A DNA stretch of 24,255 nucleotides, taken from assembly GCA_964629825.1 (NCBI GenBank), contig CAZVUW010000048.1:1-24255 (forward strand), read 5' to 3'. The position numbers were made by a program, and so were the translations under genes. Every line of letters begins with the position of its first letter. Within the stretch, counting starts at the first letter, position 1. The notes below the pieces were generated by a model that had not been told where the DNA came from, searched no databases, and saw nothing but the letters and a program-made list of their open reading frames with translations. Shown piece by piece: positions 1 through 7,560 of the stretch. This DNA comes from CAZVUW01 sp964629825 (GTDB taxonomy: Bacteria; Actinomycetota; Nitriliruptoria; Euzebyales; Egibacteraceae).

Positions 1-25
1 GGCCCCGCTTTCGGAGAGTCCCGCC

Positions 26-55
26 ATGACGGAGCCCCGCATGACGGAGCCCCGC
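26..55. repeat. Perfect 15-bp tandem duplication
   Basis: The unit ATGACGGAGCCCCGC occurs at 26-40 and again, unchanged and without a gap, at 41-55. A degenerate third unit (AGTCCCGCCATGAC-like) precedes them at about 17-30. The second copy runs into the left arm of the inverted repeat at 46-104. Two perfect units suggest recent slippage duplication; no function is evident. Confidence 0.85.
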
Positions 56-104
56 CGGTTCCGCTCCCTGGGACCTTTTACGGTCGCTCCACCGGCGGGG
101 CTCC
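46..104. repeat. 14-bp perfect inverted repeat with 31-nt spacer
   Basis: GGAGCCCCGCCGGT at 46-59 is exactly complementary to ACCGGCGGGGCTCC at 91-104. The 31-base spacer holds a smaller hairpin, GACC 72-75 with GGTC 82-85. It lies about 230 bases past the polA stop. It could be a factor-independent hairpin at the end of the polA transcript or of a gene left of the window, although no T-run follows on either strand. Confidence 0.6.
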
Positions 105-330
105 TCCGCCTCGCCGCTCGTTCTTTCGGCGGAGCGCCGGGTTGAGCGTGTGAGTTCCGCCCAATCGATCCTGGCTGGGCTATTCCGCGCTGGCCTGGGT
201 CCGGGTTCCTCGGTCGACGCGCCAGCCGGGTTCCTGCGCCTCGGGGCTTTCCTCTTCCTTGCGGGTTATCGGGTTCTGGGTTCTCGGTTCCCTTGCTCGG
301 CGTGGTGCGGGGGTGGTGGCACTGGTTCGG

Positions 331-3003
331 TCAGTGCTTCTCGGCTTCGTACCAGGAGCGGCCCATTGCTGTGTCCACCTCCAGGGGGACCGCCAGGTCG
401 GCGACTCCTGACATCTCCGTCACCAGGAGGTCGCGCAGGGCCTCCTCCTCGCCCGGGGCTGACTCGCAGATCAGCTCGTCGTGCACCTGGAGCAGCAGCT
501 GGGAGGCCATCCGCTCCTCCGCCATCCGTCGGTGCACGGCGACCATCGCGCGCTTGATGATGTCCGCCGCGCTGCCCTGGATCGGGGCGTTCAGCGCCAT
601 GCGCTCGGCCATCTCGCGACGCTGGCGGTTGTCGCTCATCAGGTCGGGCAGGTAGCGGCGTCGCCCGAGCAGGGTCGAGGTGTAGCCGTCGACGCGAGCC
701 TGCTCGACGACGCCGCGCAGGTAGTCGCGCACGCCGGGGAAGCGCTCGAAATAGGCGTCCATCAGCTCGCGCGCCTCCTCGGGCGGGATGGACAGCTGCT
801 GGGACAGCCCGAACGCCGACAGGCCGTAGGCGAGCCCGTAGGTCATCCCCTTGATGCGGCTGCGCATGGTGTTGTCGATCGCGTCGATCGGCAGCCCCCA
901 CACCATCGCGGCGGTGGTCGCGTGGATGTCCTCCCCCGACCTGAACGCCTCGAGCAGCCCGCGGTCGCCCGACAGGTGGGCCATGACGCGCAGCTCGATC
1001 TGCGAGTAGTCGGCCACGACCAGGCTCGTGAAGCCCTCGCCGGCGACGAAGGCGCGGCGGATCTCACGGCCCAGCGCCGACCGTATCGGGATGTTCTGGA
1101 TGTTGGGGTGCTGCGAGGACAGCCGGCCGGTGACCGCCACGGTCTGGTTGAACTCGGCGTGGATCCGGCCCGTCCGCGGGTTGACCAGCGGCGGCAGGGC
1201 GTCCACATAGGTGCTCTTCAGCTTGGAGAGCTCGCGGTAGGTGAGCAGCGGCTCGATGATCGGGTGGAAGTCGATCAGCCCGGCCAGGGCGTTCGCATCA
1301 GTGGTGTAGCCGGTCTTGATGCGCTTGGTCTTGGGCAGGCCGAGCTCCTCGAACAGAACCCGCTGGAGCTGCTTGGGCGAGTCGAGGTTGAACTCCTCGC
1401 CGGCGTAGGCCCAGATCTGCTCGCGCGCCTCGTCGACGCGCGCCGCCAGATCGCCGCTCATCTCCTCGAGGACGCTGACGTCCACGGCGATCCCGGTCCG
1501 CTCCATGGCCGCCAGCACCGGCACCAGCGGGAGCTCGAGCTCGGCCAGCAGCTCGGTCTGATCGCGGTCGGCGAGCTCCTTGGCGAGGACGTCTGCCAGC
1601 TCCAGCAGCGCCTGCGCGCGCAGCGCGCGGTCGCGCCAGTCGTCGCCCACCTGCATCGCCAGCTGGCCGTCATCGGCGCCGCCGTCCTCGGCCGAGATCA
1701 CCTTGTTGAGGTACTGAAGGGCCAGCGACTCCAGGTCGTAGATCCGCTGCGCCGGCTGAACCAGGTACGCGGCGAGCTCGGTGTCTGTGGCCACCGCGGC
1801 CAGGGTCCAGCCGCGACTCGTCGACGCGTGGTCGAGCGCCTTGGCGTCGTGCACGAGCAGCGGGCGGTCGGGATCGGCGAGCACCGCCGCAAGCGCCTCG
1901 AGGTCCTCGTTCGAGAGGTCCTCGAGCGCCGCCGTCGCGGGGTTGGCGCCTGCGGCCGCCACCGCGACCCACACCCAGCGCAGGTCCGGCAGCCGCCCGT
2001 CAACACCCGGCAGCAGCGCTACCGGCTGGCCCGGTTCGAGGCCCTGAAGCCAGCGCACCAGGTCGCCCGGGGCGAGCTCGACCGGCTCGTCGGCGAAGCC
2101 TGCAGCCTCAGCCTCCGCGGCCGGGTTGAGCACCTCGGCCAGGCGCTCCCACAGCGAGCGGAACTCCAGAGTCGCGAACAGCCGGCGCACCTTCTCGGCG
2201 TCGACCTCACCCATGCGCAGCTCCTCGACCGGCACCGGCAGGTCGAGGTCGCGGTGCAGGGTCGCCACGGCGTAGCCGTCGAACACCGCCTTGCGGTGCT
2301 CCGCCAGCGCCTGTGGGACCTTCTTGCCCCGGATGGAGTCGAGGTTGGCGTAGATGCCCTCCAGGTCGCCGTAGGTGGCGACCAGCTTCGAGGCGGTCTT
2401 CTCCCCCACCCCCGGCACCCCCGGGATGTTGTCGCTCGGGTCACCGCGCAGTGCGGCCAGGTACGGGTACTGCTCGGGGGTGACGCCGTACTTCTCCTCG
2501 ATCGCCGCCCGGTCCATCAGCACCGTGTCGCTGATCCCGCGCCGCGTGTACAGGACCGACACGTGATCGTTGATGAGCTGGAAGACGTCGCGGTCCCCGG
2601 TGACGATCAGCACGTCCATCCCGGCTTCGACGGCCCGCGTCGCGTAGGTGGCGATCAGGTCGTCGGCCTCGGTCCCGGGCCGGGTGACGATCGGTATCGC
2701 CAGGGCGTTGAGCACCTCGTCGATCAGCGGGAGCTGCGAGCGGAAGTCATCCGGAGTCTCGGCCCTTGTGCCCTTGTACTCGGGCAGGATCGCCAGGCGC
2801 TCGGCCGGGCGACCGCGGTCGAACGTCACCGCGATGCCCGCCGGCCGGTGCTCGGCCAGCAGCTTGATCAGCATGCTCGTGAAGCCGTACACGGCATTCG
2901 TGAGCTGGCCGGTCGTGGTGCGCAGATCGGGTGGGAGGGCGAAGAACGCGCGGTAGGCGAGGCTGTGCCCGTCGAGCAGCGCGAGGACAGGTCGACTTTG
3001 CAT
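331..3003 (-). CDS. polA: DNA polymerase I
   Basis: 890-residue family A DNA polymerase for Okazaki-fragment maturation and repair gap filling. Residues 1 to about 300 are the 5'-nuclease domain, with LLDGHSLAYRAF near the start, GDRDVFQLI near 140 and GDPSDNIPGVPGVGEKT near 190. The middle (about 310-500) aligns with the 3'-5' exonuclease fold but lacks the catalytic Asp-x-Glu, so proofreading is probably absent, as in mycobacterial Pol I. The polymerase domain has motif A (DYSQIELR, Asp665), the O-helix (KGMTYGLAYG, Lys718 and Tyr722) and motif C (VHDE, Asp842). I chose the ATG at 3001-3003 because the nuclease domain starts there. The frame is open further upstream (to 3210), but that extension resembles no Pol I N-terminus. 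No Shine-Dalgarno sequence is seen. Confidence 0.97.
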   Translation of the reverse strand: MQSRPVLALLDGHSLAYRAFFALPPDLRTTTGQLTNAVYGFTSMLIKLLAEHRPAGIAVTFDRGRPAERLAILPEYKGTRAETPDDFRSQLPLIDEVLNALAIPIVTRPGTEADDLIATYATRAVEAGMDVLIVTGDRDVFQLINDHVSVLYTRRGISDTVLMDRAAIEEKYGVTPEQYPYLAALRGDPSDNIPGVPGVGEKTASKLVATYGDLEGIYANLDSIRGKKVPQALAEHRKAVFDGYAVATLHRDLDLPVPVEELRMGEVDAEKVRRLFATLEFRSLWERLAEVLNPAAEAEAAGFADEPVELAPGDLVRWLQGLEPGQPVALLPGVDGRLPDLRWVWVAVAAAGANPATAALEDLSNEDLEALAAVLADPDRPLLVHDAKALDHASTSRGWTLAAVATDTELAAYLVQPAQRIYDLESLALQYLNKVISAEDGGADDGQLAMQVGDDWRDRALRAQALLELADVLAKELADRDQTELLAELELPLVPVLAAMERTGIAVDVSVLEEMSGDLAARVDEAREQIWAYAGEEFNLDSPKQLQRVLFEELGLPKTKRIKTGYTTDANALAGLIDFHPIIEPLLTYRELSKLKSTYVDALPPLVNPRTGRIHAEFNQTVAVTGRLSSQHPNIQNIPIRSALGREIRRAFVAGEGFTSLVVADYSQIELRVMAHLSGDRGLLEAFRSGEDIHATTAAMVWGLPIDAIDNTMRSRIKGMTYGLAYGLSAFGLSQQLSIPPEEARELMDAYFERFPGVRDYLRGVVEQARVDGYTSTLLGRRRYLPDLMSDNRQRREMAERMALNAPIQGSAADIIKRAMVAVHRRMAEERMASQLLLQVHDELICESAPGEEEALRDLLVTEMSGVADLAVPLEVDTAMGRSWYEAEKH

Positions 3004-3011
3004 AGATCGCA

Positions 3012-3017
3012 ACGCTA
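3012..3017 (-). promoter_or_regulatory. Possible -10 box for a leaderless polA mRNA
   Basis: On the minus strand TAGCGT (TANNNT pattern) ends 8 bases before the polA ATG, and no Shine-Dalgarno sequence lies between. Initiation about 7 bases past the box would fall at or next to the start codon. I see no convincing -35 hexamer, so this is tentative. Confidence 0.35.
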
Positions 3018-3136
3018 CCCGAGGGCCGAGACAGATCGGACTCCAGCGATTCCGTGGGAAACCCTTCCTCCTACTACCCCTGTAGGTTAGTCTGTCCCAA
3101 GTCACTCCCCCCGCCCGTGCGCGGTGGAGGGTGCAA

Positions 3137-3152
3137 TGACCCTTATGGGTCA
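3137..3152. promoter_or_regulatory. Palindromic operator candidate upstream of the binding-protein gene
   Basis: TGACCC-TTAT-GGGTCA is a perfect dyad of two 6-base arms around a 4-base centre. It lies 70 bases before the start of the branched-chain amino acid binding-protein gene, in the 218-base space divergent from polA. A second small dyad, CCTAC 3070-3074 with GTAGG 3082-3086, lies further upstream. The position suits a repressor or activator site controlling the transporter; no regulator can be named from sequence alone. Confidence 0.4.
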
Positions 3153-3221
3153 AGCGGTATGCCGGACTCTCCTGCGGGCCTCGGCAGCCGTTGCATGTCC
3201 CATCGAGCACAGGAGAGCTTC

Positions 3222-4586
3222 ATGCTTCGACTGAAGTGGATGCGCCAGCTCGCCATCCTCGCCGTGTTCGCCATCCTGGTGGCGGCGTGTGGCGACGACG
3301 GCGGCGACACGGCCGACGAGACCGAGTCCGAGGCCGCCCCGACCGAGACCGAGGCCGCCGACGAGCCGACGGACGAGCCCACCGACGAGGCCACCGAGGA
3401 GGAGGAGACCGAGCCCGAGGCGCCCGGCGGGGAGAACGTCGACGGCGTCCTGACCCTGGGCACCGTGCTCCCCGAGACCGGTGACCTCGCCTTCCTCGGC
3501 CCACCGATGATCGCGGCCGTCGAGATGGCGGTCGAGGACATCAACGCGGCCGGTGGCGTCCTCGGCCAGGACGTCGTCCTGATGCTGGGTGACTCCGGTG
3601 ACGGCGACGGCACCGTCGCCAACCAGACGGTTGACCGTCACATCGCCGAGGGCGCGGACGCGATCATCGGCGCCGCTGCCTCCGGCATCTCCCTGACCTT
3701 CATCGACAAGGTGACCGGCGCCGGCATCATCCACTTCTCCCCGGCGAACACGGCCACCACGTTCACGAACTACGACGACGGCGGCTTCTACTTCCGCACC
3801 GCGCCGTCCGACGCCCTGCAGGGTCCGGTCCTGGCTGACCAGATCGTCGCCGACGGCGGCACCGCCGTTGCGATCCTGGCCCGCTCGGACGACTACGGCC
3901 GCGGTCTGGCCGAGGCCACCGCTGGCGCCCTCGAGGAGGCCGGCGCCGAGGTCGTCTACAACGAGGTCTACGACCAGCAGGCTCAGAACTTCGACGCCGA
4001 CGTCTCCGCCGCTGCCGCGGCCAACCCGGACGCCGTCGTTCTGATCGGCTTCGACGAGTCGGCTCGCATCCTGCAGTCCATGATCGAGCAGGGCATCGGC
4101 CCGGACGCGGTCAACGTCTACGGCGTTGACGGCAACGCCTCCAACGACCTGGCCAACCAGGTCAACCCGGAGGACCCGTCCGTCCTCGAGGGCATGCGTG
4201 GCACCCGCCCCGCCGCCCAGTCCAACGACGAGTTCGTCGCTCGCCTGCAGGAGTTCCGTCCTGAGCTGACCGACCTGTCCTTCGCCGCCGAGTCCTACGA
4301 CGCCACCGTCATCATCGCGCTCGCCGCGGCCGTGGCCGGCACGGACGACCCGGCTGCGATCGCCGCCGAGATCAACGACATCACCCGCGAGGGTGGCACC
4401 GAGTGCTCCGAGGTCGCCGAGTGCCTCGAGCTCATCAACAACGGTGAGATGATCTCCTACAACGGCGTCCTCGGCCTGCTCAACTTCGTGGACGAGGGTG
4501 AGCCCGGCTCCGGCACCTACGAGGTGTGGGAGATCGGCGCCGACGGTCAGCTGAGCGTCGTCGACACCGTCGACATCAGCATCTAA
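3222..4586 (+). CDS. livK: Branched-chain amino acid ABC transporter, substrate-binding lipoprotein
   Basis: 454-residue solute-binding protein of the Leu/Ile/Val-binding type (periplasmic-binding-protein family 6). Residues 1-22 are a lipoprotein signal with lipobox LVAAC; Cys23 would be lipidated. Residues 24 to about 70 form a low-complexity Asp/Glu/Thr/Pro linker, and the ligand-binding fold follows from VDGVLTLGTVLPETG. The ATG at 3222 has AGGAG at 3211-3215. The mature protein has only one lysine (in FIDKVTG) and is very acidic. The gene lies opposite and converges on livHMGF, so it is not co-transcribed with its likely membrane partners. Codon choice is strongly biased to C/G endings, fitting high expression. 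The exact substrate is not provable. Confidence 0.93.
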   Translation: MLRLKWMRQLAILAVFAILVAACGDDGGDTADETESEAAPTETEAADEPTDEPTDEATEEEETEPEAPGGENVDGVLTLGTVLPETGDLAFLGPPMIAAVEMAVEDINAAGGVLGQDVVLMLGDSGDGDGTVANQTVDRHIAEGADAIIGAAASGISLTFIDKVTGAGIIHFSPANTATTFTNYDDGGFYFRTAPSDALQGPVLADQIVADGGTAVAILARSDDYGRGLAEATAGALEEAGAEVVYNEVYDQQAQNFDADVSAAAAANPDAVVLIGFDESARILQSMIEQGIGPDAVNVYGVDGNASNDLANQVNPEDPSVLEGMRGTRPAAQSNDEFVARLQEFRPELTDLSFAAESYDATVIIALAAAVAGTDDPAAIAAEINDITREGGTECSEVAECLELINNGEMISYNGVLGLLNFVDEGEPGSGTYEVWEIGADGQLSVVDTVDISI

Positions 4587-4593
4587 GCAGCTT

Positions 4594-4625
4594 TGGCTCC
4601 GGGTGGCGCGAGCTGCCCGGAGCCA
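4594..4625 (+). terminator. Hairpin directly after the binding-protein gene
   Basis: TGGCTCCGGG at 4594-4603 pairs with CCCGGAGCCA at 4616-4625 (10 bp, 12-base loop), starting 7 bases after the stop. No T-run follows. It may protect the mRNA 3' end or act together with the stronger hairpin 20 bases further on. Confidence 0.55.
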
Positions 4626-4644
4626 GCCAAACCTCAGCACACTC

Positions 4645-4679
4645 AGAGGACCCCGGCCGATGGCCGGGGTCCTCTCTTT
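4645..4679 (+). terminator. Rho-independent terminator
   Basis: AGAGGACCCCGGCC at 4645-4658 pairs perfectly with GGCCGGGGTCCTCT at 4662-4675. This is a 14-bp stem with a GAT loop, followed by CTTT. It is the best intrinsic terminator in the window and ends the binding-protein transcript before the convergent liv genes. Confidence 0.85.
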
Positions 4680-4695
4680 GCCGGAAACCCCGCCG

Positions 4696-4735
4696 GATGT
4701 TGTTCTTGGCGAGCATGCGCGCCGAGAACAACATC
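4696..4735. repeat. Dispersed 40-bp palindromic repeat, copy 1 (imperfect)
   Basis: The 40 bases begin GATGTTGTTCTTGGCG and end CGCCGAGAACAACATC. 18 of 20 base pairs match; one exception is a T/G pair that would be G-U in RNA, the other an A/G pair near the centre. The outer 16 bases of the left arm are identical to copy 2 at 20793-20832, and the right arm differs at one base. The central 8 bases differ (AGCATGCG here). It lies between the convergent binding-protein and livF genes, after the terminator. No target-site duplication is visible. Confidence 0.85.
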
Positions 4736-4765
4736 TAACGGTGAGGGGCCCTAACGGTGGGGGCC
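4735..4765. repeat. Short direct repeat
   Basis: CTAACGGTGAGGGGCC at 4735-4750 is followed immediately by CTAACGGTGGGGGCC at 4751-4765, the same word with one base lost. It joins the palindromic repeat to the GC hairpin that follows and looks like a small slippage duplication. Confidence 0.6.
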
Positions 4766-4785
4766 CGGGCGATCGGCCCGGGCCC
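4761..4785 (-). terminator. GC-rich hairpin after livF
   Basis: GGGCCCGGGC at 4761-4770 pairs with GCCCGGGCCC at 4776-4785 around a 5-base loop, 20 bases past the livF stop. The stem is very stable but no T-run follows on the minus strand. It is likely a 3'-end hairpin for the liv transcript. Confidence 0.55.
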
Positions 4786-4804
4786 TTAAGAAGCTCCCGT
4801 GCGG

Positions 4805-5596
4805 CTACTCGGCCTTGGCGAGGGTTCCGAGGTACAGCTCGATGACCTTGGGGTCGTGCAGCAGCTGCATGCCGGTGCCGGTGTAGGCGTTGCGACCCTG
4901 GTCGAGGACGTAGCCGCGGTCGCAGATCTGCAGGCAGCGCTTGGCGTTCTGCTCGACCATGACGATCGAGACGCCGGCGTCCTTGTTGATCTGGCGGACG
5001 CGGATGAAGACCTCGTCCTGGTTGGCGGGAGACAGGCCGGCCGAGGGCTCGTCCAGGAACAGGACCGCCGGGTCCATCATCAGGGCGCGGCCCATGGCGA
5101 CCATCTGGCGCTCACCGCCCGACAGGGAGCCCGCGCGCTGCTTGCGCCGATCGGCGAGCAGCGGGAACAGGTCGGCGACGAAGCGCATCCGCTCCTCGAA
5201 CAGCTTCGGACGGAGGTAGAGCCCCATCTGGAGGTTCTCCTCCACCGTCAGGGAGGCGAAGACGTTCTGGGTCTGCGGCACGTAGCCGACGCCCTTGGAC
5301 ACCAGCTCGTGAGCGGAGAGGTTGGTGATGTCCTCGCCACGCAGCTTCACGGTGCCGCTGGAGATCTTCACCAGCCCGAACATCGCCTTGATCAGAGTGG
5401 ACTTGCCCGCCCCGTTCGGCCCGATGATGCCGACCAGCTCGCCCTCGGCGAGGTCCAGGTTGCAGCCGTTGAGGATGTTGACGCCGGGCAGGTAGCCCGC
5501 GATCAGCTCATCGGCGACCAGGACGGCGTCACGGAGGTGCTTCGCGGTGCCCTCGGCGACGGCGCCGCCGTTGGTGGGGCTGGTGGGATCCGTCAT
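4805..5596 (-). CDS. livF: Branched-chain amino acid ABC transporter ATP-binding protein LivF
   Basis: 263-residue cytoplasmic ATPase that pairs with LivG to power branched-chain amino acid uptake. It has Walker A GPNGAGKST (59-67), a Q-loop at PQTQ (107-110), signature LSGGERQ (158-164) and Walker B VLFLDEP (178-184). The ATG at 5594-5596 overlaps the livG stop as ATGA, indicating translational coupling. The frame stays open upstream into livG, but that part is a shadow. It is the last gene of livH-livM-livG-livF. Length and motifs are typical of LivF; the family also includes urea transporter UrtE, less likely beside this LivK-type protein. Confidence 0.93.
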   Translation of the reverse strand: MTDPTSPTNGGAVAEGTAKHLRDAVLVADELIAGYLPGVNILNGCNLDLAEGELVGIIGPNGAGKSTLIKAMFGLVKISSGTVKLRGEDITNLSAHELVSKGVGYVPQTQNVFASLTVEENLQMGLYLRPKLFEERMRFVADLFPLLADRRKQRAGSLSGGERQMVAMGRALMMDPAVLFLDEPSAGLSPANQDEVFIRVRQINKDAGVSIVMVEQNAKRCLQICDRGYVLDQGRNAYTGTGMQLLHDPKVIELYLGTLAKAE

Positions 5597-6513
5597 GCCT
5601 GCTCCTCCCTGGCCTCCGCGTCGGCCTGAGCCATGAGCGCCTCGTCGGCGGCGCGGTTCTCGGCGATGTCGGGGACCTCCTCGGGCTCGTCGTGGTGGCC
5701 GCCCAGGTAGGCGTCGATGACCGCCGGGTTCTTCCCGATCGTGTGCGGCGGCCCCTCGGCGATGATGCGGCCCTCCGCCATGCAGACGACCCAGTCGCTG
5801 ATGTCCATGACGACGTCCATGTCGTGCTCGACGAACACGACGGACATGCCCTCCTCCCGCAGGGCCTTCACGTGGCCGAGGAGGGACTGGGTCAGAGCCG
5901 GGTTCACACCGGCCATGGGCTCGTCGAGCATGACGAGCTTCGGGTCGGTCATGAGCGCCCTGGCCATCTCCAAGAGCTTGCGCTGACCACCTGACAGGGT
6001 GCCGGCGAAGTCGCTCGCCTTCTTGTCCAGCTTGAAGCGCGCTAGCAGCTCCATGGCGCGCTCCTCGATCTGGTCCTCCTGCTCCCGCCACAGCGGCTTG
6101 AGCATGGACGAGAAGAAGCGCTCACCGCGCTGGTCGACCGCCGCCAGCTTCATGTTCTCGAGCACGGTCAGGCGCGTCAGCGACTTGGTCAGCTGGAAGG
6201 TCCGGACCATGCCGAGCCGTGCCACCTGGTGGGCACGCCGGCCGGACACGTCATGGCCGTCGAACTGCCAGGTCCCGCTGTCGGGGCGGTCGAAGCCCGT
6301 CATCAGGTTGAAGAAGGTCGTCTTGCCGGCACCGTTCGGACCGATCAGACCGGTGATGTGGCCGCGCGGCACCTCGAGGTGGTCGACGTCGACGGCCTTG
6401 AGCCCGCCGAACCGCCGGGTGACCTTGTCCACCACGAGGATGGGGTCGGGCTTGGAGACCCCGGGCTCGGGGGCGATGTTGGCCAGAGGCGTGGTGGCTG
6501 GACTAGCGGGCAT
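5593..6513 (-). CDS. livG: Branched-chain amino acid ABC transporter ATP-binding protein LivG
   Basis: 306-residue ATPase, partner of LivF. Walker A GPNGAGKTT is at 58-66, the Q-loop at RTFQ near 107, signature LSGGQRK at 173-179 and Walker B LVMLDEP at 193-199. The C-terminal BCA_ABC_TP_C-type motif KNPAVIDAYLGG is present. About 45 acidic residues follow it, which is longer than the usual LivG of roughly 255 residues, and the N-terminus is also extended by about 20. GAGGAG lies 10 bases before the ATG. It overlaps livM by 11 bases and livF by 4 bases. Confidence 0.93.
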   Translation of the reverse strand: MPASPATTPLANIAPEPGVSKPDPILVVDKVTRRFGGLKAVDVDHLEVPRGHITGLIGPNGAGKTTFFNLMTGFDRPDSGTWQFDGHDVSGRRAHQVARLGMVRTFQLTKSLTRLTVLENMKLAAVDQRGERFFSSMLKPLWREQEDQIEERAMELLARFKLDKKASDFAGTLSGGQRKLLEMARALMTDPKLVMLDEPMAGVNPALTQSLLGHVKALREEGMSVVFVEHDMDVVMDISDWVVCMAEGRIIAEGPPHTIGKNPAVIDAYLGGHHDEPEEVPDIAENRAADEALMAQADAEAREEQA

Positions 6514-7495
6514 CGAGCAGCATCTCCTCGCGGTTCCCGAAGAAGCCTTGCGGTCGGAAGATCATCAGCAGCATCAGCGCCAACCCGACCAGGATGAAGC
6601 GCACGACACCGATCTCGTTGGTGGCGAGCACTCCGGACGGGATGAGCCCGATGCCGATCGCCTGGCGCAGGAAGCTCTCCAGTGCGGCGACGATGCCCCA
6701 GAAGGCCAAGGCGCCGAAGATCGGCGACAGAACCCTCGCGGCACCACCGAGGATCAGAACCGTGTAGGCGTAGAAGGTGACGATCGGGAGGTAGTAGTCG
6801 GGGTTCACGGACTGCTGGTCGACCGCGAGGATCAGACCGCCGAGCGAGCCGATGACACCACCGAGGACCAGGGCCTGCATCTTGTAGCCGTAGACGTTCT
6901 TCCCGAGGCTGCGCGCGGCGTCCTCGTCCTCCCGGATGGAGCGCACCACGCGACCCCAGGGGCTGCGCATGAGCAGCCAGACGAGCAGGGCGGCCAGGGC
7001 GACCAGCCCCCAGGCGACCAGGATGGTCCAGAGCCGGCGTTCGCTGAACTGAACGGCGCCGAACCCGTAGCTGCCACGCGGGATCGGGTTGATCGCGTAG
7101 AAGGAGTTCGCGAACTGCTGCAGGCCGAACACACCACCGGTGACGTCCGAGGCCCAACCCGACCGGAACGTGATGCGCAGGATCTCGGCGGCCGCGATCG
7201 TGACGATGGCCAGGTAGTCGGCGCGCAGCCGCAGCGTGGGCAGACCGAGGATCAGCGCCAGCAGGACTGAGCCGATCAGCGAGACCAGGACTCCCAGCCA
7301 CAGCGGCCCGCCGAAGGTGGCCACGGTGATGGCCATGCCGTAGGCGCCGATCAGCATGAAGCCTGCCTGACCGAAGTTCAGCAGGCCCGTGTAGCCGAAG
7401 TGGACGTTCAGGCCGATCGCTGCCAGTGCATACGCGGCCGTCGCCGGCACGAACGCGGCTCGCAGGCCGTCATAGAGGATGGCTAGGGGATCCAT
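6503..7495 (-). CDS. livM: Branched-chain amino acid ABC transporter permease LivM
   Basis: 330-residue integral membrane permease forming the channel with LivH. It shows the LivM-type start LNVHFGYTGLLNFGQAGFM, the GLPTLRLRADYLAIVTIA segment, and the conserved cytoplasmic coupling loop RSIREDEDAARSLG followed by YKMQALVLGG. It ends in the usual LMIFRPQGFFGNREE motif. Roughly eight to ten hydrophobic segments can be counted. The ATG at 7493-7495 has AAAGGA upstream. It lies 65 bases after livH and overlaps livG by 11 bases, so the genes are probably one operon. Confidence 0.94.
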   Translation of the reverse strand: MDPLAILYDGLRAAFVPATAAYALAAIGLNVHFGYTGLLNFGQAGFMLIGAYGMAITVATFGGPLWLGVLVSLIGSVLLALILGLPTLRLRADYLAIVTIAAAEILRITFRSGWASDVTGGVFGLQQFANSFYAINPIPRGSYGFGAVQFSERRLWTILVAWGLVALAALLVWLLMRSPWGRVVRSIREDEDAARSLGKNVYGYKMQALVLGGVIGSLGGLILAVDQQSVNPDYYLPIVTFYAYTVLILGGAARVLSPIFGALAFWGIVAALESFLRQAIGIGLIPSGVLATNEIGVVRFILVGLALMLLMIFRPQGFFGNREEMLLDAR

Positions 7496-7560
7496 GAGTC
7501 AACTGTCCTTTGGGTGAAGGCTCACGTCCATGCGCCCGCAGCGCGCGAACACCTGCCGCA

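Larger units (their letters stand above)
1..330. other. Intergenic region downstream of polA, repeat-rich, no gene seen
   Basis: I see no credible gene in these 330 bases. Reading frames here are GC-rich shadows without a ribosome-binding site or a recognisable protein. The left third holds a tandem duplication and an inverted repeat, listed separately. A further 7-bp hairpin pairs 104-110 with 128-134. From about 190 to 300 the sequence is rich in GGGTTC-like words, including CCGGGTTCCT at 201-210 and again at 226-235, with no structure I can name. No T-run follows any hairpin, so a classical terminator for polA is not evident. Confidence 0.6.

Noticed and set aside
481..3090. 869-codon open frame antisense to polA
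   Set aside because: It has no recognisable domain and mirrors polA codon structure. Long antisense frames are expected in DNA this rich in GC.
3004..3210. N-terminal extension of polA to an upstream start
   Set aside because: The extra 69 residues resemble no Pol I and cover the divergent control region, including the dyad at 3137-3152.
3150..4640. 496-codon open frame antisense to the binding-protein gene
   Set aside because: Composition is almost only Gly, Val, Asp, Leu and Arg, as expected from the reverse of a biased gene; no motif or ribosome-binding site.
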